The notes under the pieces were generated by a model, which was given only the letters and a program-made list of their open reading frames with translations, had not been told where the DNA came from and did not search any database. The translations under genes were made by a program, and so were the position numbers. From assembly GCA_022376925.1 (NCBI GenBank), contig JAIOJX010000031.1:138588854-138652853 (forward strand): a stretch of DNA of 64,000 nucleotides. Reading direction: 5' to 3'. Below, one piece after another: positions 11,731 to 22,897 of this stretch. The DNA comes from Tragulus kanchil (taxonomy: Eukaryota; Chordata; Mammalia; Artiodactyla; Tragulidae). Position 1 is the first letter of the stretch. Every line of letters starts with the position of its first letter.

Positions 11731-12407
11731 CGTCTGCAGCCGGCAGCCACCGTCTGACCCAGCCTCTTGCTGCCTCCTGGCTGGGTCCCTCCATCCATGA
11801 GGGCTCATTTGCCAGGTTCATTTTTGTCTGGCGAGATTAAGTCTCAATTTCTCACCTGGGTTTAGAGGCTGGAGCCTGGGGAGCAGGTGAGTGTGGAGTC
11901 AGTGGGTTTGAGATGCTGACTGTTTAAGGTGGTCCCAGGCCATCTCTCAGCTGGGCTGCGTTTCCTTGTGGATAGCAGTGGCATTGACCTCAGGAGGAGA
12001 GAGTCCTTGCTTGCTTTCGGAAAAGCTGTGGCACCTGAGGATGTAGACAGGGTGAAGATTCATTTGTAAGAAAGCCGTTTGGGATGCTGGATGTAGGGAC
12101 TGGGGACTGAGGTGCAGGTTTTAGGACTCTAGGCCTCAGTCTTTCCATCTGTCAAATGACAGGGTTGAACAAGACCCCTCCATCCCTGCCCCTCTCCTGC
12201 CCTAAGGTCACCATGGGTCCTAATGTTTCATAGAGCAGTGAGAGGAGCCCACTTACTAGGCAGGATATTCACTCCAGAGAGAAGAGTGCTCCTGAGAAGG
12301 ACAGGGGTTAGGGCAGTTTTCCCCATAGGCAGGGTGGGCTGCTAGTATCAGGAATGAGGTGTGGGTTGTTGAACTATGTAGTTAAAAAAAAAAAGGCTGG
12401 ACTTCCC

Positions 12408-12650
12408 TGGTGGTCCAGTGGATAAAGTGTCCGCCTTGCAGTGAAGGGGTTCGATCCCTGGCCCAGGAAGATCCCATGTGCCACAGAGCGGCTGGACCGG
12501 TGTGTCCAATTATGAGCCAGTGCTCTGGAGCACATGCATCCAGAGCCGGTGTTCTGCAACGAGAGAGGCCACTGCAATGGGAGGCCCACGCAGGCCAAAG
12601 AATTAGGATGGATGAAAATAAATAAATGAAGGACCAATAAAAGAGGCCCC
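12408..12650 (+). mobile_element. tRNA-Glu-derived SINE (CHR-like)
   Basis: The head TTCCCTGGTGGTCCAGTGGA copies the 5' half of tRNA-Glu, followed by a B-box-like GGTTCGATCCC. The body contains GAGAGGCCACTGCAATGGGA, and the element ends AAGGACCAATAAAAGAGGCC. It is followed directly by a degenerate AAT/AAC repeat that probably grew from its tail. The same family recurs at 28984, 29859, 41321 and 45697. Confidence 0.85.
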
Positions 12651-12705
12651 AAATTAATAATAATAATAACAATAACAACAACAACAACAATAATAATATA
12701 AGGCT
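12651..12705 (+). repeat. (AAT)n/(AAC)n microsatellite at a SINE tail
   Basis: TTAATAATAATAATAACAAT, then AAC and AAT units. It sits directly at the 3' end of the SINE, a common origin for microsatellites. Confidence 0.9.
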
Positions 12706-12735
12706 GTGTCTCCAAGAGCCAGCACATAAACCACA

Positions 12736-12762
12736 TGGGTGGTGGTGGTGGTGGTGGTGGGC
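12736..12762 (+). repeat. (GGT)n microsatellite
   Basis: A GGGTGGTGGTGGTGGTGGTG run. In the reverse strand it produces a chance polyhistidine frame. Confidence 0.92.
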
Positions 12763-13790
12763 ATTTGAAGACCTGTGGGAGGGCGTCAACCTCACCTAGG
12801 ACTCAGAGATGTCCCTACAGGAGGATGCTTCTCAAGGTGTGAGGTACCCTCTGCTCCTCCCCTCACTCCCAGGCTTTCAGCGAGGAGCCTGGGGGTCAGA
12901 GAAGACATGGAGGCCCCTGAGGATAGACCTCAGTAGTCCCCTCTCCAGAGGTGGGGTTCCCTCTGTCCTCTTGGCCCCTGCAAGTGAGGAGGAGGCTAGC
13001 CGTGCCTAGGCTCCCATGGCCCTGCCTCTGAATCACAGGTTCACATTTACCCCTCCTCGTCCTGAGCTTCATAAATACTGGCTCAGTGAGGAGATCAGCT
13101 CCCATTCTCCCTTCCACACCATCCGTGCTGCCAGAGATGGCCAGCCCAGCATGGCAATTCTGCCAAAGGGCTGTGGGAACCTGTCGAAACTGGAGTGGGG
13201 AGCTCATTTCAGGTTTGGTCTCCCCACAAGTGGGGAGTGGTTTTGAAAGTCCTGAGTGGTCACTTGTGCTCTAAGGCTGTACCCCAGTGAGGAGGCTGGA
13301 GGGAGAGCCATAACCCCCCAACCCTTTGTTGGGGGGTAGTCTCTCCTCTCTTTCTACCTACCCCCACCTCCATCCTGCAGTGAGGGGACAGTCTGGGCAT
13401 CCTTGGGGATCCTACATTCACTGCTATATCACTGTTCCATTAGTCTTCTACCACTGCCTGGGATGCTGTAGATGAGTATGTATTCAGTGAATGGATGAAT
13501 GAATGAAGCTATCTGTCAGTTCCAACCATACCCCAACCCATGAATTCCTCCACAGGTGGCCAGCCAGGATGGTGGCTCTGCCAGGGAGCTGTGGTCCTCG
13601 TAGGGATGTCCAGTTCTGGACCACAGTGTGGCCTTCCTTCATCTTCTTAAGCTCCGTCTGCAGGTGTTACAACTCATCACCACTGGCCTTCTTAGCCCTT
13701 GGCTTCCCAGAACCTTGCACTTAGGCTGAAGACAGTTTAGCAACCTCCTCTGAACCGCTTCCACATGCCCAGCACACCATGGGAGAGCCT
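12763..13790. other. Unique noncoding sequence, no gene recognised
   Basis: GC-moderate sequence with several short overlapping open frames on both strands and no domain. A weak L2/MIR-like end (GAATGGATGAATGAATGAAG) lies at about 13490-13510. Confidence 0.45.
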
Positions 13791-13794
13791 AGGC

Positions 13795-13990
13795 TGAGCA
13801 GGTGTTAGGTAGACAGACAGACCTGGCTTCAAACCATGACTTGGCCACTTTTTGCCTTGGACAAGTGATTTCATCTCTCTGAGCCTCAATGCTGTCATCT
13901 GCAAGGTGGAGACAAATATTAAGATCTGTCTTAGGGGACTGTCCTGTGAATGAAGGAGACTGAAGCATCAAATGTCTTCCGATGGGCTGA
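13795..13990 (+). mobile_element. MIR SINE relic
   Basis: A sense MIR: CAGACCTGGCTTCAAACC, TTGGCCACTTTTTGCCTTGG, ATTTCATCTCTCTGAGCCTC, then a CATCTGCAAGGTGGAG-type block. These are the core and flanks in the expected order. Confidence 0.75.
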
Positions 13991-14035
13991 GCTCGTGAGG
14001 TCAAAGGCTCTGAGGGATGTACCACTATCATCCCA

Positions 14036-14150
14036 GGAGCTCCACTTGACGTATGAGGACACGGAGTCTCAAGAGGTTACACTGCTTAACTGTGGTTGCA
14101 GAGCTCATGAGTAGCTCATGAGACCTTGAGTCTGATTCCAAAGCACACCG
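14036..14150 (-). mobile_element. MIR relic (antisense)
   Basis: GTATGAGGACACGGAGTCTC, then GAGGTTACACTGCTTAACTG and GAGTCTGATTCCAAAGCACA follow the order of an antisense MIR. Strongly diverged. Confidence 0.5.
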
Positions 14151-16265
14151 TTATCACCAAGTCGCTCCAAACTCCAGATGCCTGCCATGGATGCTTTAAG
14201 GTGACCTGTTGAGGCTGAGAAGGAAAGGGTACTTCTCCTTCACCCAGAGGGCCTTCAGACTGGGTCTAGAGAAGCAGGCTTGAATCAGATAGACCCATGG
14301 TCGGTAACCTCCCTACTCTGTGGCATTCCTTCAAATCATACAGGACTAACCTGATGGGCGACTGCTCTGGGTGATGGAGGACCACGTCAGGTGATAGAGT
14401 GGGCAATAGAATGGGCCCCAAGGGCGGGGCCTCCTCCTGGCACAGCCCTATGGATCCCTGGGACTCCTCACTTCTCTTAGGCTTGGTAGGCAGAGAGTGT
14501 GTCTCCCTGAGGCAAAGCCAGGGGAGGCAGTGGTCATGGGGCCCCTGAACTGGGGTCTAAGAGGGCCAGGTGCTAAGCACAGGCTGAAAGCTAGTACTCT
14601 TGGATAATCGCGCAGCCCTCCGGGAGGCAGGCAGGAGAGGTGAGGGAGAGCAGACCTCTCGCCTCTGCCAGGGCTGCTCCAACCTGTAAAAAAATGGCCC
14701 CAGGTCTCCTCCGTCTCATCCTTCTCCCTGTTCCCTGCTTCCTTGATTGTTCATGTCTACTTGCTTTGGGCAGGCCAGGTGCCCTCCAATGCCCTCCACA
14801 CCCCTGCAGCGCTCCTGGCCCCGCAGTGCTCGTTAATTCTCCTGCATTCAGGCTCACCTCATCTCTTCCTGCACCAGCTAAGCCCCGGGGCCCTTGCACT
14901 TTGAGTGAAAATAGTCCTGGGAGGTGCCAGTGGGGCTGGTGTCACCTCTCAGCACAGAGGACCCTGCCAACCTCAGTTCAGCAGCCTTGTAGCCCGTGAA
15001 CTCCTGGTCCTGCCTCCAGGCTGGCAGTCTCAGCCCTGTAATTCACGAGACTCTTTGTTCTTCCCTGTCTGCTAGTAGTTCAGGCTGACTCGGGCTTTTG
15101 CAGAGATGACCTCTTGTGACATTGCATCAGTGGGACAGTGAGCTGTTTGTAAGTTGGTCTCGAAGGCTGGTCTTCAACCGTCTGTCATGCTTTGTATTTT
15201 CACCTCCTTTTGATCAAACTTGGACAGAAGTTTAAAGTGCTGTGGGGTTTTGGAAATTGGAGACATCAAGGATTGGGACGAACAGAGGAGACATTGGGAA
15301 ACATAGACAGAGGCATCTACAGACCATTCCCCTTATGGTTCTCACAGCACCCAGCGGCTCCCATGCTGGCTGCAGGCTCAGATCACCTGGCCTCCCTCCT
15401 CCTGTCCCAGGCGAACTGCAAGAGGAAGGTTGATCAAGTTATTTTAAGAGCAATTCAGTCTGCTTCACAGATGTTTCACAGCCTCATGCATCTTTCCATG
15501 GGACTTCCCAGGGCTCAGTCAGATGACCTGTTGAACGAGCTTATGCAGATGTTCCAATGGGCGAGGCTGAGGAGGTCTCCTTCTCCTTCTAGAATTGGGC
15601 TACCCTTCCACTGGAGTGAGGCGGTCAGGGTTCTTTTGAAGTAAATGATGGAATCCCAAAGTCAGATTGATTTGATCCAGAAGGAGAATGGTTTGGTCCG
15701 TACACTGACACGCAACTGTGGATTCAGGCGGCACAATTCAAGACTCAAGTGTTTATTTTGGAACTTGGTTTGCCTCCATTTATCTGTGTTCTTTTCCTCT
15801 GGATTCACTCATCTCATGCAAGCTGGTCCTCAGTGGTGCCACCAGCAACCCTGATCTACACCTTTTTCTTGGTTGCTCTGATGCACTTCTGGATGCTGAG
15901 TCTCCCTGGGCCCACCTAGGCTGCATGCCTGTCTCTGAGCCCATCCTGCCCAGAGAGGGCAACAAGCTGATTGATCACCACTGGACATGTGCCCAACCTG
16001 GAATGGGTCAATGTCATGTAAACCACATGGATTCAGAGTGGGGTCCAGGCAGGGGAACCAAGTTAGCACCCATCAAAGGGCCACCGCAGACATTTGAACT
16101 CCCCAGCTGTTTGACTTCTGCTGATGCTGTTACTTCCACCTAGAGCTGCTGTCTCTCCTCCTTGCTTGGCTTCCCTACCCTTCACCTCCTGTCTCTTTAT
16201 GTCAAGTTAGTTGTCCATTTGATGTTAATTTATGATTGGAGACATTTTCCCTCTTTCAATAACTC
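14151..16265. other. Long unique noncoding stretch
   Basis: About 2.1 kb without a recognisable young transposon or duplication. The longest frames (119-150 codons) on the plus strand overlap other frames and show no domain, signal peptide or splice context that I trust. An AAGGGCGGGGCCTCC GC-box-like word occurs near 14420; it is isolated and not strong promoter evidence. Confidence 0.45.
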
Positions 16266-18437
16266 AGTTTATGCAAAAAGAGATTCTAAAATAGACTCCA
16301 CAACTTCTTCTAGCTCCTAAACATTTAGCTTTTCAGGGCTCAGTCGAAGTGCTGCCTCCTCCAAGCAGGCTTCCTGTATGTCCTCCACCTGCAATAGCTC
16401 TGATTTTGCCGTGAGTCTTGGCCATGATGTTACACTTTTTGTCTCTTTCTTATCCCAGGAGCTCCTGCAGGGTAGGATTATATGTGATTCACCCCTGATC
16501 CCCTAACCGCGTCTTGCACAGAGTAGGTGCTCATAAGATTCTCACGAGTTAGACCCAGACAACTTCTATATTTGATTCTTCCTCTATATTGAAAAAATGA
16601 ATAAATGCCCTAACAGGGCACCCAAAATTGTATATTTTAAATGTTTTCTTTGAACAAATTAGTGCTTTAACTCTAAGGCAAATGTAACACAATAATTTAC
16701 CACCCTGTTCCCATAAAATACATGTCTGAATCATCTTGATTAATGCAAAATACAGAACATTTATGGCAAAATAATGACACTTCAGAACTTTCAATACAAC
16801 ACAGAGAGTGCTATACCAATTAGGATCTGAATGATAGCTATGCGTCACTCATAATCTCCCGACTTAATTCTGTTTTCAGTGTTCTACCACAGGTGGCAAT
16901 GTCCTACAATGTAATTTGCTATTCACCAGATAATTACAGGATTTATTTTTAAGAACTTAATTCCCAGTGCACACCAGGTGGTGAGGTCGGGCGAGGGGAC
17001 CCACGTTTGAAGTTGGAGGAAGAGGGTCTTATTTCTGTCCTTTTGTGCATCCTGTGACTTTAGGTATAATGTCCTTTGGTGGAAATCTGTGAATCTCTCC
17101 CTTTCTCCTGTCCACACCCTCCGTGATGAGCTGTGCGCTCACTGGGCTTGTGGAATTGCCTTTACTGTGACTAAATCAGAGGCCTGACGGGTTCAGTGGG
17201 GATTTGGGGACTGACAGGCAGGAGGATGGTGCTGGGACCGGCTGGCATGGGCACATTTGGTGACTGTGATCCACTGCGGGTGGCTGGACAGCCTTCTTGG
17301 CCCATGCATATGCATGGACCAGCCCAGGGAGCTGGGGAGTTGGCCGGTCTAGTTTATGCAAAAAGAGATTCTAAAATAGACTCCACAACTTCTTCTAGCT
17401 CCTAAACATTTAGCTTTTCAGGGCTCAGTCGAAGTGCTGCCTCCTCCAAGCAGGCTTCCTGTATGTCCTCCACCTGCAATAGCTCTGATTTTGCCGTGAG
17501 TCTTGGCCATGATGTTACACTTTTTGTCTCTTTCTTATCCCAGGAGCTCCTGCAGGGTAGGATTATATGTGATTCACCCCTGATCCCCTAACCGCGTCTT
17601 GCACAGAGTAGGTGCTCATAAGATTCTCACGAGTTAGACCCAGACAACTTCTATATTTGATTCTTCCTCTATATTGAAAAAATGAATAAATGCCCTAACA
17701 GGGCACCCAAAATTGTATATTTTAAATGTTTTCTTTGAACAAATTAGTGCTTTAACTCTAAGGCAAATGTAACACAATAATTTACCACCCTGTTCCCATA
17801 AAATACATGTCTGAATCATCTTGATTAATGCAAAATACAGAACATTTATGGCAAAATAATGACACTTCAGAACTTTCAATACAACACAGAGAGTGCTATA
17901 CCAATTAGGATCTGAATGATAGCTATGCGTCACTCATAATCTCCCGACTTAATTCTGTTTTCAGTGTTCTACCACAGGTGGCAATGTCCTACAATGTAAT
18001 TTGCTATTCACCAGATAATTACAGGATTTATTTTTAAGAACTTAATTCCCAGTGCACACCAGGTGGTGAGGTCGGGCGAGGGGACCCACGTTTGAAGTTG
18101 GAGGAAGAGGGTCTTATTTCTGTCCTTTTGTGCATCCTGTGACTTTAGGTATAATGTCCTTTGGTGGAAATCTGTGAATCTCTCCCTTTCTCCTGTCCAC
18201 ACCCTCCGTGATGAGCTGTGCGCTCACTGGGCTTGTGGAATTGCCTTTACTGTGACTAAATCAGAGGCCTGACGGGTTCAGTGGGGATTTGGGGACTGAC
18301 AGGCAGGGAGGATGGTGCTGGGACCGGCTGGCATGGGCACATTTGGTGACTGTGATCCACTGCGGGTGGCTGGACAGCCTTCTTGGCCCATGCATATGCA
18401 TGGACCAGCCCAGGGGAGCTGGGGAGTTGGCCGGTCT
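16266..18437. repeat. Tandem direct duplication 4 (unit ~1085 bp)
   Basis: Copy A is 16266-17350 and copy B 17351-18437, offset 1085. Two short frames recur unchanged (16549-16848 to 17634-17933; 16923-17117 to 18008-18202). Copy B has two single-base G insertions near 18306 and 18416. The unit contains an L2-like start (to ~16550) and an AT-rich, repeat-poor middle (about 16550-17100). Its last ~190 bp is shared with duplication 5. Confidence 0.96.
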
Positions 18438-20535
18438 CCAGGAAGGGCACCATATGGAAAGTGTGTGGGTTTTTTCTTTTTTGTTGTTGAGACTACCAAA
18501 ACAAAAGAAGTGAAAGAGAAAAAAGGAGAAAGGTAAGAAAACTTAGAGACAGGATCATACAAGGTTAATGATTAAAAGAGTGATAACGATCAACAAACTG
18601 TTCTAGCTCCCACATGACTCAGAGAAAGAAACTAATAGGGAGATGAGGGGGTCACACACAAGTCCAAAGGCAGAGGGAGATGCCAGGGATCCAGCACAAC
18701 CTGCAGGGGAAGCATGACCTTTGGTTCCTGAGTCTGCTTCTTGTCTCTCTTGGGATTTCCTAACAGGACAGTGTGGTGATCTGTGGTTTTACATTTCTGG
18801 ATTCTTATAACAATCAAATAGCTTCCTGGCAGTTGATGTTTTATCTAATCCATTCTCCAAAGCTATCACCCAAGATGATTCTTTTATAATGATATGAGCT
18901 TTTAATTTCCCCTGTTGGCTTAATTTTTTTAAAAAAGGTCTAATTTTGGTAAAATAAGTTTAAGAGAAAATGTACTAAGCTTCCTCCTTTCTGGAGATGA
19001 TGTAATTTTTATTACCCAGGGAATATTTGCACAACATATTCTTTTTTAACAAAATTATGGCAGTAAAGCACACAACATAAGATTTACCCAACAATTTCCA
19101 GGTATACAGTACACTGTTGTCAACTACGGGTACTGTTGTATAACAGACCCTCAGAACATCCTCCTGTTCTACATGGCTAGAACTCCACACTCACTGAAGA
19201 ACACCTCCCATGTTTCGCTCCCCCAGATTCTGGGCACTACCAATCTACCTTCTGCACTGTGAACTTGGCTATTTTAGATATGTCACCTAGTGGAATCATA
19301 TATGATTTGTCTTCCTGTGACGGACATATTTCACTGAGCATAATATCCTTAAGTTTCATTCATGTTGTAGCATATGACAGAATTTCCTTCTTTACTGTGA
19401 CTAAATCAGAGGCCTGATGGGTTCAGTGGGGATTTGGGGACTGACAGGCAGGAGGATGGTGCTGGGACCGGCTGGCATGGGCACATTTGGTGACTGTGAT
19501 CCACTGCGGGTGGCTGGACAGCCTTCTTGGCCCATGCATATGCATGGACCAGCCCAGGGGAGCTGGGGAGTTGGCCGGTCTCCAGGAAGGGCACCATATG
19601 GAAAGTGTGTGGGTTTTTTCTTTTTTGTTGTTGAGACTACCAAAACAAAAGAAGTGAAAGAGAAAAAAGGAGAAAGGTAAGAAAACTTAGAGACAGGATC
19701 ATACAAGGTTAATGATTAAAAGAGTGATAACGATCAACAAACTGTTCTAGCTCCCACATGACTCAGAGAAAGAAACTAATAGGGAGATGAGGGGGTCACA
19801 CACAAGTCCAAAGGCAGAGGGAGATGCCAGGGATCCAGCACAACCTGCAGGGGAAGCATGACCTTTGGTTCCTGAGTCTGCTTCTTGTCTCTCTTGGGAT
19901 TTCCTAACAGGACAGTGTGGTGATCTGTGGTTTTACATTTCTGGATTCTTATAACAATCAAATAGCTTCCTGGCAGTTGATGTTTTATCTAATCCATTCT
20001 CCAAAGCTATCACCCAAGATGATTCTTTTATAATGATATGAGCTTTTAATTTCCCCTGTTGGTTTAAATTTTTTTAAAAAAGGTCTAATTTTGGTAAAAT
20101 AAGTTTAAGAGAAAATGTACTAAGCTTCCTCCTTTCTGGAGATGATGTAATTTTTATTACCCAGGGAATATTTGCACAACATATTCTTTTTTAACAAAAT
20201 TATGGCAGTAAAGCACACAACATAAGATTTACCCAACAATTTCCAGGTATACAGTACACTGTTGTCAACTACGGGTACTGTTGTATAACAGACCCTCAGA
20301 ACATCCTCCTGTTCTACATGGCTAGAACTCCACACTCACTGAAGAACACCTCCCATGTTTCGCTCCCCCAGATTCTGGGCACTACCAATCTACCTTCTGC
20401 ACTGTGAACTTGGCTATTTTAGATATGTCACCTAGTGGAATCATATATGATTTGTCTTCCTGTGACGGACATATTTCACTGAGCATAATATCCTTAAGTT
20501 TCATTCATGTTGTAGCATATGACAGAATTTCCTTC
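18246..20535. repeat. Tandem direct duplication 5 (unit ~1145 bp)
   Basis: Copy A is 18246-19390 and copy B 19391-20535, offset 1144-1145. Small differences are a homopolymer near 18925 against 20068 and a base change in the first line of the unit. It is chained to duplication 4, so the segment at about 17161-17350 is also found at 18246-18437 and 19391-19583. Confidence 0.96.
19030..19390 (-). mobile_element. L1M 3' fragment (duplicated copy, truncated by the junction)
   Basis: An antisense old L1: AATTATGGCAGTAAAGCACA, then a CTACATGGCTAGAACTCCAC-type block, TTTCACTGAGCATAATATCC and CATGTTGTAGCATATGACAG. It stops abruptly at the duplication junction and continues intact in the second copy. 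Confidence 0.7.
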
Positions 20536-20935
20536 TTTTTAAAGGCTGAACAATATCCCATTGTAAGTATACCACATTTTCTTTATTCATTCATCCATCA
20601 GTGAATATTTAACTTGCTGTCACATCTTGGCTTTTGTAAATAGTGCTTCAGTAAAAACAAGAGGATGCAAACATCTCTTTGAGATCCCGTTTTCAATCCT
20701 TCTGGATACATACCCAGAAGTGGGATTGTGATAGTTCTATTTTTATTTTAGTGAAGATGCCTTCATCCTGCTTTCCACAGTGGCTATACTATTTTACATT
20801 CCACCAACAGCAAATAGGGTTTCAGTTTCTCCACAACCTTACCCCACCTTAGCCAGTTTTAAGTGGATATTTCAACAGAGTTAAGTATATTCACGTGGTT
20901 GTGCACCCCGTCTCTAGAACTCTTCATCTTGCAAA
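20175..20935 (-). mobile_element. L1M LINE fragment
   Basis: The full version of the element cut at 19390. It continues through AAAGGCTGAACAATATCCCA, ACATACCCAGAAGTGGGATT, a TTTCCACAGTGGCTATACT block and CAACAGCAAATAGGGTTTC. It is read antisense and carries no intact protein. Confidence 0.75.
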
Positions 20936-21094
20936 TGGCTTAAACCATTGGGACTGGTTACTATGACTCACAATGAAAGAGCCTTAATTTATACATCCCC
21001 AGGTCCCTGGTGCATTAACATGTCAGAACATTCTTAGTTTGTAGCAATGGGTGGATTTGGGGATTACAGAAGAAAGCATTGCCTTAGAGTTTCT

Positions 21095-21376
21095 TCTTTT
21101 TTTTTTTTTTTTAAATTATTTGTTTATGTTTGACTGAGCTTGGTCTTTGTTATTGTGTGTGGGCTTTCTTTACAGTGAGTGGGGGCTACTCTCTAGTTGC
21201 AGGGCATCGGTTCTAGGGCATGTGGGTTTCATAGCTGTGACTTGCGGGCTTAATAGCTGCGGCTCATGGGTTTAGTTGCTCTGCAGCATGTGGAATCTTC
21301 CCGAAGCAGGGACTGAACCCATGTCCCCTGCACTGGCAGGTGAATTCTTAACCACTGGACCACCAGGAAAATCCAG
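21095..21376 (-). mobile_element. CHR-type tRNA-derived SINE
   Basis: A T-run (tail) at the left, then TCTCTAGTTGCAGGGCATCG, GTTGCTCTGCAGCATGTGG, GGGACTGAACCCATGTCCCC and the tRNA-like head complement ACCACTGGACCACCAGGAAA. TGCCTTAGAGTTTCT (21080-21094) and TGCCCTAGGATTTCT (21377-21391) flank it as an imperfect 15-bp target-site duplication. Confidence 0.88.
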
Positions 21377-21391
21377 TGCCCTAGGATTTCT

Positions 21392-21929
21392 GACTTGGAG
21401 TGACAATGTGCCTGAGAAGCTGGAGAAGACAGTTTTCAGGAGGAGGAAAATGATAACCCAGGGTACCTGGATGTGCGAGACCCCACACATAGACCTCTGC
21501 TCCTTGCTGTCCTGGAGAATGGTTTTTGTCTAACAAGAACAAATGCTCATCCTCTTAGTCCACTGGCACGAATCGTTTGTTCAAACCATTGGTGTCAGGG
21601 CCTTGCCTCTTCCCTCGGGCTCGGGGAGTCTTCAGGAGGATATGCTAAAAGGTCCAGATAATCCAGGAATTCCGAAGTGGAAGTAACTGTTTAGGAGCAG
21701 GCATGGTGGGCACCCACTGTGAACTTTCCAGGCCAGCAGAAAGGCGAGCATCTGATGTACTGTTTCCATTGCATGTTCTTGTTTCCTTCTGGAAGGGCCG
21801 TTGGAGGTCACCTGGCAAACCAGACGTGTGCTGTAATGGAGAGTTCTTCCCTGATAAAGGAGGCAGTTTGGGGCAACGTGTGCTTGGCTTGGTGATTTTA
21901 GAAGTCCTGATTTGTCAAAGCCAAGAATA
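21392..21929. other. Unique noncoding sequence
   Basis: No transposon or gene signature recognised. Three short plus-strand frames overlap and have no domain. Confidence 0.4.
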
Positions 21930-22160
21930 GCCTTGTAATAATAAAGGGAAAAAATTGCTTGCGATTCCGAAGGGAGTCATAATTTAGTGATCGTCCCAAA
22001 GGAAAATTAGGGTCTGTGTGTGACGGCTCCTCTCCTTCCTGCTGCCTCATGAGAGACAATTACTCATTCGTAATTTATTAGCTAATTATGCACAGGCAAA
22101 GGAGTATGAATCACTTCATTTAGAGGATAGCAATTAGCTAGAGCTTGTTGCAGTTCTTTC
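21930..22160. promoter_or_regulatory. Candidate TAAT-rich enhancer-like element
   Basis: A repeat-free stretch with a dense cluster of homeodomain-type words: TCATAATTTAGTGATCG, CGTAATTTATTAGCTAATTA and AGCAATTAGCTAGAG, plus GAGTATGAATCACTTC. AATTAGCTA/TAGCTAATTA is close to an inverted pair about 60 bp apart. This is typical of deeply conserved vertebrate enhancers, but conservation could not be tested here. Confidence 0.35.
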
Positions 22161-22897
22161 TTACCGGGGGTGGGAGTGGGAGGTTCTGAGTGTGTTTAGA
22201 CAACACAGGTGCTGCCCAGTGAGCCCAGGACATCTCTGAGGAGGAGGTCCTTCATTTCCCCCGTCGAGCAACATGGCTTTCCCATCCTAATCCCTCCCTG
22301 ACCTCCTCTGACAGTGCCACTTTCTGGTTTACCTTCCTTTCCCCTCTTATAGGCTCTACAAATTTGGGCAGTTCACTTTAGCTCTCTGGACTTCCTCTGT
22401 AAAATGGAAGCCTCATGTCTCCCTGCTGACATACAGAAGTTTAGATGGATGATGGAAACTTTCAACCATGAATTTAGAACCACCGATTTTTTGGTTGACG
22501 CCTAGCATCTCCAGAAGGTTGGGGAATTGCCAGCCCTTAGAACCCAGCGACTCCACTGCTCCACACTCCCTGTAGAGATGCACTATCTGGTGTGCACAGA
22601 GATGAGGCTCCAGGGTGCTCTTTGGACCATGGCGTTTTACTAGCAGAGCCCAGCAGGGATCCCCAGGGTCCGGCAGTAGAAGAGCTACATGAAATGAGCT
22701 GTATTCGAACCATGAAATACTACCAGTTGGTTACAAAAACTGACCTATATCTCTGTCAGCATAGATGGTGGCGAACTGGTATACAATCTATATGCAGGAT
22801 CTCATTTCTGTCAAGAAATTCATGTAAAGTCATTGTATACATTTTCTGTGAAGTATCTCTGTTGATCCATCAATTGATTGATCAACCAATCCTCCGT
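22161..22897. other. Unique noncoding sequence
   Basis: No recognised element. A small inverted ATTGATTGATCAACCAAT-like word lies near 22873. Confidence 0.4.

Noticed and set aside
12408..12480. Genuine tRNA-Glu gene
   Set aside because: Only the 5' half resembles the tRNA, the acceptor stem cannot be closed, and it continues into a SINE body. The same holds for the other SINE heads.
12382..12795. Histidine- and leucine-run proteins
   Set aside because: They are translations of (GGT)n and (AAT)n microsatellites and the adjoining SINE.
14415..14435. GC-box (GGGCGGGGC) as a promoter
   Set aside because: A single word without a CpG island, initiator or gene downstream.
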